64,000 nucleotides of DNA from an uncultured Prevotellaceae bacterium (lineage in GTDB: Bacteria > Bacteroidota > Bacteroidia > Bacteroidales > Bacteroidaceae), in assembly GCA_900317305.1 (NCBI GenBank), contig ONGG01000007.1:1-64000 (forward strand), written 5' to 3'. The notes under the pieces are model-generated. The model saw only the letters and a program-made list of their open reading frames with translations. It had not been told where the DNA came from and made no database searches. Below are positions 18,484 through 28,076 of this stretch, piece by piece (within the stretch, counting starts at the first letter, position 1; every line of letters starts with the position of its first letter). The position numbers and the translations under genes are program-made.

Positions 18484-18511
18484 AGGCCACCTGTTGTGAC
18501 AAGTGGCCTTA
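18484..18511 (-). terminator. Terminator of the small beta-barrel gene
   Basis: AAGGCCAC (18484-18491) pairs with GTGGCCTT (18504-18511). Read leftward it is followed by TTT after the stem. It separates the barrel gene from the flavoprotein gene, both leftward. Confidence 0.75.
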
Positions 18512-18537
18512 TAGTTGAAGGGAATAACCCTACTGTT

Positions 18538-19155
18538 TTAGAAGTTGATACCGAAGTTGATACCGAAAGCATTGCCATGTGAGGAGAAGTTGTCGGTATC
18601 ATAGTCATTGATGTTGAGCACGCCCATCTGATACAGGGCCTCCAGATAGAGGTTGCTCCACTCCAGGCCGCATCCTATCTTGAATCCCATATCGTTGCGC
18701 TTCAGGTAGTCGGTGTCGCCGGCCACGGCAAAACTGAAGTAGGGGCCGATGAACGGCAGAACGGCAATATTGTTCTCGGTAGTGATGCCATACTTGATGA
18801 TGACAGGAATCTCAAGGTAGTTGAGTTTTCCATCAAAACTCTTCACGTTGGGAACATCAGCCTGATGGAATCCGGTGAGTTTCTTGGCGCCACGCTGGGT
18901 ATAATAGAGTCCACTCTCAAGGAATACGGGAGCCGAGTCGGTAACACGGAGTCCCACCACGCCACCGAGATTCATACCGGTGCGTCCCTTGTCGGCTTTC
19001 AGGTCGCCACTGATGCTACCGAAGTTGATACCGAAGCGTACGCCCCAATAGAGGTGCTCTTCATCGAATGAGAATCCGCCACTAGTGAACTGAGCGAACG
19101 AAGGAGCAGCAAACATGCATGCTACGATTGCGATTAAAAATTTTCTCATAATCAT
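18538..19155 (-). CDS. Outer-membrane beta-barrel protein (PorT-like)
   Basis: This 205-residue protein has a signal peptide ending ...AAPSFAQ at about residue 22 and then alternating amphipathic strands (WGVRFGINFGS, FLESGLYYTQRGAK, LEWSNLYLEALYQMG), ending in FGINFGINF with a terminal phenylalanine suited to BamA recognition. This is an eight-strand-like barrel of the porin/PorT type, function unknown. Two ATG codons (19155, 19149) are possible starts. It has its own terminator and a probable promoter upstream. Confidence 0.88.
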   Translation of the reverse strand: MIMRKFLIAIVACMFAAPSFAQFTSGGFSFDEEHLYWGVRFGINFGSISGDLKADKGRTGMNLGGVVGLRVTDSAPVFLESGLYYTQRGAKKLTGFHQADVPNVKSFDGKLNYLEIPVIIKYGITTENNIAVLPFIGPYFSFAVAGDTDYLKRNDMGFKIGCGLEWSNLYLEALYQMGVLNINDYDTDNFSSHGNAFGINFGINF

Positions 19156-19199
19156 ATTGTTTTAAAAAATCTATCTTAGGCTATTTTGGCTTTGCCGTG

Positions 19200-19229
19200 C
19201 AAAATAAAGTATTTTTTTTGATTTTTCAA
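19200..19229 (-). promoter_or_regulatory. Probable promoter of the beta-barrel gene
   Basis: Minus-strand TTATTTTG (19207-19200), one base off TAnnTTTG, lies 19 bp downstream of TTG (19227-19229). Confidence 0.5.
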
Positions 19230-19304
19230 AATTATTAGGAAAAAAACGGCTTTTTGGCAATAATATTCATGGAAAAGGCCATGACGCAGGGCAGTATGGC
19301 GCCA

Positions 19305-19350
19305 GGAAAACAGAGGGGCGTCTGCCCGAATGGCAAACGCCCCTCCTTCT
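19305..19350 (-). terminator. Terminator of the SusC/SusD operon
   Basis: GAGGGGCGT (19313-19321) pairs with ACGCCCCTC (19337-19345), with inner GCC/GGC pairs. Read leftward it is followed by TGTTTTCC. It stands about 55 bp after the susD stop. Confidence 0.8.
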
Positions 19351-19398
19351 TATGCATGGGTATGCACCAAAGTTGAGTAATGAATGATAAATACGAGT

Positions 19399-21141
19399 TT
19401 AGTTGAACTTGTAAGGCAGGTCGCCCTTGGCCCATTCGGTTCCGGGTTCCCATCCTGGATTCTGCTCCAAAACGCCTTCAGAGAGGGTCACCTGATCTTC
19501 AGGAATCTTGAAGAATCCACCACCAGTAGCCGTGTAGCGCTGCATGAAGTCGTTGGTGAACGCATACTGTCCGGGAATACCCTGATTGAGGATGTTGTTA
19601 CCCACCTGGTTCTTCACCTTCTCCTGCACATCGCCCCAACGACGGAGGTCGTTCCAGCGAATCGCCTCGAAGCACAACTCATAGCGGCGCTCCTTCTTCA
19701 GGTTGACGAGGCTATAGGGGATGTCGGGCAGGTTGGCACGCTGGCGAACGGCGTTGAGACCGTTTTTACCGTTATAGACGACCTTTCCATCGGAAAGTTC
19801 GGCATGCATGAGCAGCACATCAGCGAACCTCAGCCACACGAGCGACTGGGTAAGACCTGTCTGGCGGTTGTTCTCGCTGCCATAGAAATAGCCATAACTG
19901 AGCATACGCTGTCCGGATTCAGGATCGTAAGCCTCGCAGCCAATATACTTCTTGGCGAGCAGCTCGGTATTCTCCACCTCCTTGGCAGGGTCGCCCTTGT
20001 ATTCAGGAATCTCCACCTTACGGTCGCAGATGGAACCCGTACGACGGTAGTCGCCCGCATAGTCGGGGTCGGCAGCCCAGTCGGTCCACAGTTTCTCGCA
20101 CACCGGTCCGTTGGAATAGCCCTGTACGGAGAACGGGAAGGCGGCGGCATTGGTCTTGCGCAGTCCGTAGAACTCTACGATACGGTTGTGGCGCAGTTGG
20201 GAGTCGGCGCTCCATCCCGGCTTGTTCGACATCTTGATGGCAAACATATTCTCCTTGTTCTCGTCGGTTTCCCAGTTGAGTCCGTTCTCGATGTCATAGG
20301 CATAGTCCTTGCCAGTATAAGGATTGGTGTAGGGCCAGAGGTTACGCTGGTCGGAGACCAGTCCGAACCCGCTGTTCTGGATGCAATCCTCGAGCCAGGA
20401 GATGACCTGCTGCTTGGACACAGACCCACCCTCTTCGGCGGGCAGAGGCAGTTCGGGCTTGCCGTAGAATCCGGTATAGAACAGCCACACACGGGCCATC
20501 ATACCCTCGGCAGCCCATTTTGAGACACGTCCCTCACCGAACTCAGGATATTTGACCGAAGGTCCGTACTCGATGGCCTTCTTGAGGTCGGAAGCGATTT
20601 GGGCATACACCTCGTCGGGAGTGGCCTTTGGCAGGTTCTGGGGTTGTGTGGACAGCACCAATGGCACACCATTGAACACCTGTGCGAGGTTGAAATAATA
20701 GAACGCGCGAAGGAAATGGATTTCGCAGAGCAACTGGTTTTTCTTGGTATCCGACGACCAATCCTTCACATTGTCGATGGTCTCCAGTGCACTGTTGGCA
20801 CGGTTGATACCGGCATAGCGCTGCTGCCACAGCGGCTTCATCCAGTCGACATAAGCGTTCATGAGTCGGTCGACGCCCTGGGCGCCGATATTGCTCTGGC
20901 TTCCACCACCGAGTCGGTCGTCGGAAGCGATATCGAAGATGAAGAAGGGGTCTTCCTCAGGGTCGGCCAGGTTTCTGTTCATCACGGAGTAGATGCCGTT
21001 CACCATCTGTATGGCATCGACCTCGTTGACAGGGAAGTTGGACGTATCCTTCATGGTGAGGCTCTCGGTATCGAGGAAATCGTCGCATCCGGCCAGTATC
21101 ATGCATAATGCTGACACGAAGTATATTAAATTCTTTTTCAT
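19399..21141 (-). CDS. SusD/RagB-family nutrient-binding lipoprotein
   Basis: This 580-residue protein begins MKKNLIYFVSALCMILAG followed by Cys, a type II signal peptide, so it is a surface lipoprotein. The TPR-rich SusD fold is indicated by HFLRAFYYFNLAQVFNGVPLV near 145-165 and by the C-terminal ERRYELCFEAIRWNDLRRWG motif near 510-530, both hallmarks of the family. SusD proteins cap a SusC transporter and bind glycans or other oligomers. The ATG at 21141 is used; an in-frame TTG at 21150 is less likely. It follows susC by 19 bp. No glycoside hydrolase is adjacent, so the ligand cannot be inferred. Confidence 0.95.
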   Translation of the reverse strand: MKKNLIYFVSALCMILAGCDDFLDTESLTMKDTSNFPVNEVDAIQMVNGIYSVMNRNLADPEEDPFFIFDIASDDRLGGGSQSNIGAQGVDRLMNAYVDWMKPLWQQRYAGINRANSALETIDNVKDWSSDTKKNQLLCEIHFLRAFYYFNLAQVFNGVPLVLSTQPQNLPKATPDEVYAQIASDLKKAIEYGPSVKYPEFGEGRVSKWAAEGMMARVWLFYTGFYGKPELPLPAEEGGSVSKQQVISWLEDCIQNSGFGLVSDQRNLWPYTNPYTGKDYAYDIENGLNWETDENKENMFAIKMSNKPGWSADSQLRHNRIVEFYGLRKTNAAAFPFSVQGYSNGPVCEKLWTDWAADPDYAGDYRRTGSICDRKVEIPEYKGDPAKEVENTELLAKKYIGCEAYDPESGQRMLSYGYFYGSENNRQTGLTQSLVWLRFADVLLMHAELSDGKVVYNGKNGLNAVRQRANLPDIPYSLVNLKKERRYELCFEAIRWNDLRRWGDVQEKVKNQVGNNILNQGIPGQYAFTNDFMQRYTATGGGFFKIPEDQVTLSEGVLEQNPGWEPGTEWAKGDLPYKFN

Positions 21142-21160
21142 GATCTTCAAGGGTTAGTAT

Positions 21161-24100
21161 TTAAAAGTTGATGTTCAGGCCCACCTGCCACGAGCGTGAT
21201 GATGGGTAATAACCACAGTCGATACCAGAAGCCCAACTTGTTCCGTTTCCGAATCCCACTTCAGGATCCATACCCGAATAGTCGGTGAATGTGAACATGT
21301 TGCTTGCCGAGACATAGATGCGGCATTTTGCCACGGGCAGGAACTTGGCCACTCTCTTGATATCATATCCGATAGAGATCCTGGAAATCTTGAAGAAGTC
21401 GGCATCCTCGATCCATACCCTTGAGATTTCCGACATGTTGGCCGTCTTGCCGTCAGAGAACCGAGGATAGCGGTTAGTGCTTCCCTCACCGGTCCAGTAC
21501 TTGGTATAGACGTCTGTACAGTAGTTGTCGTCGGGATGGTCGGAGAACTGACGGTAGCTCTTGGCCACCTGCTGTCCGAACGAGCCATAGCCGTTGAGCG
21601 AGAAGTCGAATCCCTTGTATGCGATGTTGATGTTGAGGCCCATGGTAAAGTCGGGATTGGGGTCACCGATCATGGTCTTGTCGTCGTCGCCCTTGTCGAT
21701 CTTGCCATTGCCGTTGTAGTCGACGAACTTGACGTCGCCCGGTTGGAGCGACTCACCCTGCAGTGAGTTCTTCTTGTCGCCTCCACAGTGCTTGTTCAGA
21801 TAGTCCTGCAGGTCTTCCTCGTTCTGGATGATACCATCCATCTCGTAGCCCCAGAAGTAACCGATGGGGTATCCCACCTGGAGCCTATAGAGCTCGGCGG
21901 TGTTCTGCGCGATGGCGTTAGAGCCACCATGGATAATACCCTCGGAGTTGGCCAGACGGGTCACCTCATTCTTGTTGTGCGAGAGGTTGGCCGTGATGCC
22001 ATAGATGAAGTCCTTTCCGATGCGGTCGTTCCATGCCACATGAATCTCATAACCCTTGTTCTCGATGTCGCCACCATTGATATAAGGCGCTCCGGTGCCA
22101 TAAGAGAGCAATACCGGTGCCCTGACGAGCCAGTCCTTGGTCTTCTTGTTGTACCAGTCGAACGATACGGCGAGCCTGTTGTTGAGGAACCTGGCATCGA
22201 ATCCTATATCGGTCTGCTCAGAGGTCTCCCACTTCACCTTCTCGTTGGGAAGGATATTGGGATAGGCGCCGATTCCGGGATTATCCTTACTGTCGAAATA
22301 GTAGGGGTCGTCGAAGGCGACGGTGGCCACATACTGGAAGTTGGAGATGTTGCAGTTACCATTCTGTCCCCAGCTGGCACGTATCTTGAAGAATCCGAGC
22401 CAGTCTTTCGACCACTCCATGAAGGGCTCGTTGGTGACAACCCAACCTGCCGATACCGAGGGGAAGTAACCCCAGCGGTGACCTCTTGCGAAGTTGGAAG
22501 AGCCGTCGGCACGAAGCACGAGCGAGAGGAGGTAAGTCTCATTGTAGTTGTAGTTGACACGTCCGAAGAACGAGGAGAGCGCACCCTGGTCGTTGGGACT
22601 TCCGCTGATGCTTGTGTATGCGGGGTCGACCACGTTGGCATTGTTGATATAGGCATGCTCGAACGAGCCTGGGAAGAGAGAGTTGGAGTTGGTCACTCCC
22701 ACACTGTTTCCATATCCCCATTTCTCGAGCGACTGTCCGAGGAGCACATCGACATTGTGGTTTTCGAACGACTTCACCCAGTTGACCGTATTCTCCAACG
22801 ACCATCTCGTGTTGTACGACTGGTTTTGTCTCACGTCGTCGTTGGGGTTCGACTTCTTGGCGCTGAGCTCATATACAGGCACGTAACTGCGGCTCTCGGA
22901 GTGGCGGTAGAGCCATCCGGCGCTTGAGCGGAAAGTCAGTCCCTTGATGGGCGCGAACTCAAGGAAGAAGTTGCTCTGCAACCTATAGCGCTTGGTATAG
23001 CTATTTCCCTCGTCGTATTTCATGACTGCCAGCGGGTTGGCCATCTCTGAACTGAAGTCCCATCCATCGGCCAGGATATCGGCATACTCATAGAGATCGC
23101 CATTGTCGTTGTATGCTGGGAGCAGCGGCGACATGGCAAGCAAGTTGCGGATGCTGTTGCCATAGATGCCACCGATGGAGATACCTTTCTTCTCGATGGC
23201 CGAGAAAGTGACGTTCTCGCCGAATTTCAGGATATCGCGTCCTTTCTTCCTGATGAGTGAATAGTCGGAGTTGAGTCGCACCGTATAGCGGTCGAACTTC
23301 GGTGTGGCGGGATAACCGATGGTACCCGTCTGGTGATATTTGGTGAAACCGAGCGCGAATCTCGACACATCGCTACCGCCGTTGATATTGAGCGAAGCAT
23401 TGTTCATGGGGGCATTCTCGATAGTGGTCTCATCGAGCCAGTTGGTGCCGTTCCATGTACCGTTCATGATCTGAGCATACTGCTTGGGGATAAGCGTGGC
23501 CCAATCGTATTTGGAGACGCCCTGAATCTCATAGGCCTTGTCGTTGATCTCCATATACTGCTTGGCATTGAGCGGTGTCACATCGTTGGTATTGGGGTTC
23601 TGCCATGCGAGGTAACCGTCGAACGACACTTTCACCTTTCCGGCCTTACCCTTCTTGGTTGTGACGAGGATGACACCATTCGAGGCACGTGCTCCGTAGA
23701 TGGCACTCGAGGCAGCATCCTTGAGCACGTCGATCGACTCGATATCATTGGGCGAGAGGTCGCTGATGTCGCCACCCGGCACGCCATCGATCACATAGAG
23801 CGGTGTGTTGGAGCCTGCGGTACCCATACCACGGATGGTGACCTTGTAGCTCTCACCAGGCTGACCTGAGTTCATGACGATATTCATACCTGCTGCCTGG
23901 CTCTGCAATGCTCCGAAAGCATCCACGGCATTGGCGGCGGCGATGGCGTCAGCATCGACGTGGACGGTGGAACCGGTGACCAGTTTTTTGCGCTGCACAC
24001 CGTAACCTACCACCACCACATCTTCGAGCAGTTCTGAATCCTCAGCCAAGAGGATATCCATTGTTCTTCCCTCGACGGCTTTCACATCAACGTTTTGGTA

Positions 24101-24373
24101 GCCGACATAAGAGACTCTCAGACTGGCTCCTCTTGGTACAGAGAGGGAGAACGAGCCATCGGTGGCTGTTACCGTTCCATTGTTGGAGCCAATTTCCATA
24201 ACTGTCGCTCCGATGATGGGCTGGTCGCTTGAATCGTGCACAACGCCCTTCACCTGTATGACGGCCCTTGTCTGGAGCACGGTCTCCACAGGTTGGATAG
24301 ATTGCGCTGTAGAAGAAACAGCAACTGCCATACCGGCGCAGATTACTACAAATAAACTACGATAATTTGGCAT
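21161..24373 (-). CDS. SusC/RagA-family TonB-linked outer-membrane transporter
   Basis: This 1070-residue protein has a signal peptide (1-24), a carboxypeptidase-like regulatory domain (about 38-115), a TonB-box region LLEDVVVVGYG (near 115-125), a plug domain with PLYVIDGVPGGD and SIYGARASNGVILVTTKKG, and a 22-strand barrel ending WQVGLNINF. It imports a substrate bound by the SusD partner using TonB energy. The leader between its promoter and ATG is about 170 nt, unusually long. No regulator (ECF sigma, HTCS or SusR) is adjacent, so its control is not visible here. Confidence 0.96.
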   Translation of the reverse strand: MPNYRSLFVVICAGMAVAVSSTAQSIQPVETVLQTRAVIQVKGVVHDSSDQPIIGATVMEIGSNNGTVTATDGSFSLSVPRGASLRVSYVGYQNVDVKAVEGRTMDILLAEDSELLEDVVVVGYGVQRKKLVTGSTVHVDADAIAAANAVDAFGALQSQAAGMNIVMNSGQPGESYKVTIRGMGTAGSNTPLYVIDGVPGGDISDLSPNDIESIDVLKDAASSAIYGARASNGVILVTTKKGKAGKVKVSFDGYLAWQNPNTNDVTPLNAKQYMEINDKAYEIQGVSKYDWATLIPKQYAQIMNGTWNGTNWLDETTIENAPMNNASLNINGGSDVSRFALGFTKYHQTGTIGYPATPKFDRYTVRLNSDYSLIRKKGRDILKFGENVTFSAIEKKGISIGGIYGNSIRNLLAMSPLLPAYNDNGDLYEYADILADGWDFSSEMANPLAVMKYDEGNSYTKRYRLQSNFFLEFAPIKGLTFRSSAGWLYRHSESRSYVPVYELSAKKSNPNDDVRQNQSYNTRWSLENTVNWVKSFENHNVDVLLGQSLEKWGYGNSVGVTNSNSLFPGSFEHAYINNANVVDPAYTSISGSPNDQGALSSFFGRVNYNYNETYLLSLVLRADGSSNFARGHRWGYFPSVSAGWVVTNEPFMEWSKDWLGFFKIRASWGQNGNCNISNFQYVATVAFDDPYYFDSKDNPGIGAYPNILPNEKVKWETSEQTDIGFDARFLNNRLAVSFDWYNKKTKDWLVRAPVLLSYGTGAPYINGGDIENKGYEIHVAWNDRIGKDFIYGITANLSHNKNEVTRLANSEGIIHGGSNAIAQNTAELYRLQVGYPIGYFWGYEMDGIIQNEEDLQDYLNKHCGGDKKNSLQGESLQPGDVKFVDYNGNGKIDKGDDDKTMIGDPNPDFTMGLNINIAYKGFDFSLNGYGSFGQQVAKSYRQFSDHPDDNYCTDVYTKYWTGEGSTNRYPRFSDGKTANMSEISRVWIEDADFFKISRISIGYDIKRVAKFLPVAKCRIYVSASNMFTFTDYSGMDPEVGFGNGTSWASGIDCGYYPSSRSWQVGLNINF

Positions 24374-24693
24374 AGTGATTTAAGTTAGTTAAAATAGATA
24401 GATATAAATAGAAGTAAGATTTAAGTCAAGTCTTTCGACTCATTACATTAAGACATTCATTAGGCTTCAAAAAACCGCCTGATACAGGCATTTCAAAATA
24501 GGCATAGATTATCAGATGGACAAGCCATGACACATGGCAATCCATTGTTGGCAAATATACAATTATTTTCAATTTGTGCAATGCCAATATGTATAAATAT
24601 TTTCCCAAGATAACATTTGGAAAATATTTTGATACAAAGCAAAAAGAAGGGGGGGCTGGTGTCAGGCAACAAGCAGACGGTGCGTGGATAGGG
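24374..24693. other. Gap upstream of susC: promoter and long leader
   Basis: This 320-bp stretch contains the susC promoter (24552-24581) and a leader of about 170 nt with no coding sequence I can support. It is AT-rich. A G-run (GGGGGGCTGG near 24650) lies just downstream of the convergent-reading TonB receptor stop at 24694. No clear terminator for that receptor is visible. Confidence 0.5.
24552..24581 (-). promoter_or_regulatory. Promoter of the SusC/SusD operon
   Basis: Minus-strand TATATTTG (24559-24552) lies exactly 19 bp downstream of TTG (24579-24581). Start of transcription is predicted near 24545. Confidence 0.7.
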
Positions 24694-27582
24694 TCAGCGA
24701 CGGTCTCTGTTACCCCATTTCTTGTCGTAGCGGCCCTCGGTGTCAACCTTTCCGCCAAACATATTGAGTCGGTAGCGCACGTGGAGCATGGCATACGAGT
24801 TGACGCTGTTGTATCGCGTCTCGCTCCTGCTGGTGGCATTCACCCATCCCTCGTAGTTGCTCTGCTGGCCCAGGAGGTCATAGAAGTTGAGGGCCACGAT
24901 GAGGGTTTTGCTTTTGAGGAAGGCCTTCGACACCTGTCCGTTCCATATCAACTCATTGGTGTTCATCGACGGGTCGTTGTATCCACGGCGGCTATACTCG
25001 TGTATCTCGCTGCTCACCTCTATTCCCAATGGCAAGCGCAGGAGGAAATGTCCTCCATAGTTGAATTGCCAGGTATCGAGGTTGGCATTGGGTTGGAGCT
25101 CGTTGCGTGAATGCTGGTAATTGACTTGGCCGTCGAGCGTCACCTCAAGCCAGTCGTTGCGGTATCCGGCGGTCAGTCGTTCGTTGAGATTGATCGACTT
25201 GGTTGTGTTTTTCCGTGCGTCGGCCTGCATCTGAGCCACATAACTCACGAAGTTGTTGTAGCGCACGCGGTTCTCAATGCCCACGTTCCAATGAGCGGCC
25301 GAGTCGACGGCGGTGTTGAATGTCAGGCCTCCGTTCAGATTCCAGTTGCCATTGATATTCTCTGGGCGCGAGATGTTTCCACCCGTCGAGGGATTGTATC
25401 TCACGAGGTTGGATATGCTGTTTCGCGTATGCCTATAGTTGGCATAGGCCACTATAGAGCGCTTATGCTTGGCAATGTAGGTGTTGTAATATACATTGAG
25501 CGAGTTGGTGAACTGCGGTTTCAGTCCGGGATTTCCCTGTGTGATATAAAGCGGGTTGGAATCGTCGGTGATATCGAGCAGTTGCGTCATCTCGGGTTGT
25601 CGTGTGTCGCCACGATAGTGCACCCAGATATTATTCTGGTCGCTGAACTTGTAATGGAAGTCGATGGTAGGTGTGAAGTTGGTGACATTGCGTATGGTGT
25701 CGACATAGATACCCCTGTAATCCTGGATGAAGTTGGAATGCTGTGGCTGAACGAGGAAGCCAACATTGTAGTCGTATTTCTCGACACGATGCCTCAATGT
25801 GAGCCTGAGGTTATGCGTGTAGTTCTTGTATTCCGAATAACGGCTCAAGTTGCGGTCGAGGAAATCGTCCATATGGTCTTCGACCGTCGAGAGCCACGGG
25901 TCCCACTCGCGGTATCTTGGCGTGATGCCCGAGAAGATATTCACAGGCTGATGGCTGAAGTCGTAAGTCTGGCGGTCGCTCTTATTCTGGCTGTAGCGCA
26001 TCTCGTAATTAGCCTGCAGGTGTGCCCCTTTCCACAACGGCTCGCTATAGGTGGCACTCAGCACATACCCGCCATTATAAGAAGGTGTGGTATTGTATCG
26101 TGCTGTATAATAGACAGAGTCTTGCCCGGTCTGGTCTTTCACGAGAAAGAGATGCACATCGTTGTTGGTGACATTCTCGTTCTGGCTGCTGCCGCCGTTG
26201 CCCTCCACCCGGAAGGTAATGTGACGCCCTTTGGGATTCAACCGGCGGTAAATCTGAAGCATGCCCCATGCATTCTTGTTCAGTCCGTAAGTAAGACTGG
26301 CATTCTTGTTATGGTTCACCATGTATGGGTACAATGGATCAGAAGGGTCGATCTGGTTCACGGCAGCGAGAGGGTCGGCCACATAAAGATAAGGGTCTTT
26401 ATTGAATGTGGCAGACTCCGACGTGGTGGTGCCATCGTTGGTTCCATAACTGCCATTGGCGCGAAACAGGATATTGGTCAGCGTGTCGGGTTTCCACTCC
26501 ACGCGCATGTTCCCATTCCAGTTGTTGCTCCGCGTTAGGTTTTTCGAACTGCTGTTCGAGAAAGTCTGTTCAGACTGAATGTAGAAATTCTCACTGGTGT
26601 TGTCGTTCTGGTTGTCCCCATTCCGGTGGTTCCATCTCACGTTGAAATCCACTTTCAACTTCTTCCCGTCGTCGTAGTTCAGGTTGGTACCCAGCATCTT
26701 TCGTGTGTTGAGTCCACGACGGTTCCACCATCCCGCATTTTCCTCCTTGTTGTTGAAATTGCCGAGCACCACGATACGGGTCTTGTCGGTGAAACTGCTG
26801 CCCATTCCCCTTGAGGCGTAGCGGTGGTGGGTGCCACCAGCGACATCGAGATTGGTCATATAGCCCCGGTTCATACCCTTCTTGATGGTGAAGTCGATTA
26901 CCGTCTCCTTCTCGCCGTCGTCGATGCCTGTAATACGTGACTGGTCGCTCTGCTGGTCATAGAATTTCATGTTTTGGATAATCGACACGGGCAGGTTCTT
27001 GAGTGCCGTCTCCACATCTCCAAGCATGAACTCCTTTCCGTCGACCAGTATTTTCTTCACCTCTTTTCCATTGATGGTGATATTTCCATCCTCGTCGACC
27101 TCTGCACCGGGAATACGCTTGATGAGTTCCTCTATGGCCGACCCCTCGGGCGTACGGTAAGCCTCAGGGTTGTATATCAAGGTGTCTTTCCGCGCCACCA
27201 CCTGTGGGGCCTGTCCGGTAATCACGGCCTCCTTCAGCGAGATGACATCAGGCGAAACCCTGAGTTCTCCCAACTCCTGGTTACGGTCGTTGCGCAACGT
27301 GACCTCACGCTCCAGCGTCTGGTACCCGATGGATGATATTCTGATTCTGAAAGTGCCATTTGATGGAGCCTCAATAGAGAAGTTGCCTTTTTCGTTGGAA
27401 ATGGTTCCACCTACGAATATGGTGTCATTGACCCAGAACAACTGTACAGTAGCCATGTCCATCGGTTCGTTGGTATCACCATCTATCAGGCGTCCGCTAA
27501 TTGTCAGTTTCTCGTTTTGCCCTTGTCCAAAGGCACAAATAACGACCATAAACAAAGACACGAAGGTAAGCAAAAATCTCAT
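24694..27582 (-). CDS. TonB-dependent receptor-like outer-membrane protein
   Basis: This 962-residue protein has a signal peptide (1-20), a carboxypeptidase-like regulatory domain (about 25-110, SGRLIDGDTNEPMDMATVQL), a plug-like segment with TPEGSAIEELIKRIPGAEV and ITINGKEVKKILVDGKEF, and a long barrel. It matches the OMP_b-brl_3 type of Bacteroidota receptors, which have no SusD partner. The C-terminus (VDTEGRYDKKWGNRDRR) is basic and lacks a terminal aromatic residue, which is odd for a barrel. Substrate unknown. It has its own promoter upstream. Confidence 0.9.
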   Translation of the reverse strand: MRFLLTFVSLFMVVICAFGQGQNEKLTISGRLIDGDTNEPMDMATVQLFWVNDTIFVGGTISNEKGNFSIEAPSNGTFRIRISSIGYQTLEREVTLRNDRNQELGELRVSPDVISLKEAVITGQAPQVVARKDTLIYNPEAYRTPEGSAIEELIKRIPGAEVDEDGNITINGKEVKKILVDGKEFMLGDVETALKNLPVSIIQNMKFYDQQSDQSRITGIDDGEKETVIDFTIKKGMNRGYMTNLDVAGGTHHRYASRGMGSSFTDKTRIVVLGNFNNKEENAGWWNRRGLNTRKMLGTNLNYDDGKKLKVDFNVRWNHRNGDNQNDNTSENFYIQSEQTFSNSSSKNLTRSNNWNGNMRVEWKPDTLTNILFRANGSYGTNDGTTTSESATFNKDPYLYVADPLAAVNQIDPSDPLYPYMVNHNKNASLTYGLNKNAWGMLQIYRRLNPKGRHITFRVEGNGGSSQNENVTNNDVHLFLVKDQTGQDSVYYTARYNTTPSYNGGYVLSATYSEPLWKGAHLQANYEMRYSQNKSDRQTYDFSHQPVNIFSGITPRYREWDPWLSTVEDHMDDFLDRNLSRYSEYKNYTHNLRLTLRHRVEKYDYNVGFLVQPQHSNFIQDYRGIYVDTIRNVTNFTPTIDFHYKFSDQNNIWVHYRGDTRQPEMTQLLDITDDSNPLYITQGNPGLKPQFTNSLNVYYNTYIAKHKRSIVAYANYRHTRNSISNLVRYNPSTGGNISRPENINGNWNLNGGLTFNTAVDSAAHWNVGIENRVRYNNFVSYVAQMQADARKNTTKSINLNERLTAGYRNDWLEVTLDGQVNYQHSRNELQPNANLDTWQFNYGGHFLLRLPLGIEVSSEIHEYSRRGYNDPSMNTNELIWNGQVSKAFLKSKTLIVALNFYDLLGQQSNYEGWVNATSRSETRYNSVNSYAMLHVRYRLNMFGGKVDTEGRYDKKWGNRDRR

Positions 27583-27655
27583 AAAAATCAGGCTCTAAAA
27601 TGGATTGATCGTGTAATTCGGCAAATGCCGGTATGTATATTCTTGAATTGGGTGA

Positions 27656-27686
27656 CAAAATTACAACAAAAAGGGGAAATAGCCAA
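27656..27686 (-). promoter_or_regulatory. Promoter of the leftward TonB receptor gene
   Basis: Minus-strand TAATTTTG (27663-27656) lies 20 bp downstream of TTG (27684-27686). It leaves a leader of about 67 nt. Confidence 0.65.
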
Positions 27687-27768
27687 ATGAAAGACACATA
27701 TTCTATCTTTAGATAAAAAGTCTTCACAAAACTTCTGGCAGGCCATACAAGAACAGAGGCTTTTTAAT

Positions 27769-27801
27769 AAAACCGGGAGGATGGGGTGTCCTCCCGGTTT
27801 C
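27769..27801 (-). terminator. Terminator of the esterase gene
   Basis: AAACCGGGAGGA (27770-27781) pairs perfectly with TCCTCCCGGTTT (27789-27800) over 12 bp with a 7-base loop. Read leftward a T-rich TTTTATT follows. The esterase transcript would therefore include the repeat array in its 3' untranslated region. Confidence 0.85.
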
Positions 27802-27863
27802 AATCAGGGCGTTGCAAGGAGCAGCGCTTGCTTGATGGATGAAGCCCTAGATAGGCTAGGCTA

Positions 27864-28065
27864 ACGCCTAGCCCACGGTGGCCCATGAACCAGGGCTGTC
27901 TATCCTTACGCCTAGCCCTAGCCATGAACCCAGGGCTGTCGATCCTTACGCCTAGCCCTAGCCATGAACCCAGGGCTGTCTATCCTTACGCCTAGCCCTA
28001 GCCGTGAACCAGGGCTGTCTATCCTTACGCCTAGCCCTAACCGTGAACCAGGGCTGTCTATCGGG
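27864..28065. repeat. Tandem array of 39-40 bp units
   Basis: Five units start at 27864 (divergent), 27908, 27948, 27988 and 28027. The core reads ACGCCTAGCCCTAGCC, then A/GTGAACC, an optional C, and AGGGCTGTCTATCCTT. Units at 27908 and 27948 are 40 bp and differ by one base; the next is 39 bp. Each contains AGCCCT and AGGGCT, so each can form a short hairpin. The array lies between the esterase stop and its terminator. Confidence 0.9.
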
Positions 28066-28076
28066 CTATTGCTGGC

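Larger units (their letters stand above)
27583..28076. other. Gap holding promoter, terminator and repeat array
   Basis: This 494-bp stretch contains, from left to right, the promoter of the leftward TonB receptor (27656-27686), the terminator of the esterase gene (27769-27801) and a 40-bp tandem repeat array (27864-28065). No credible coding sequence is present. Confidence 0.7.

Noticed and set aside
27864-28065. Possible CRISPR array
   Set aside because: The 40-bp units are directly adjacent with no unique spacers, and no cas genes are present.
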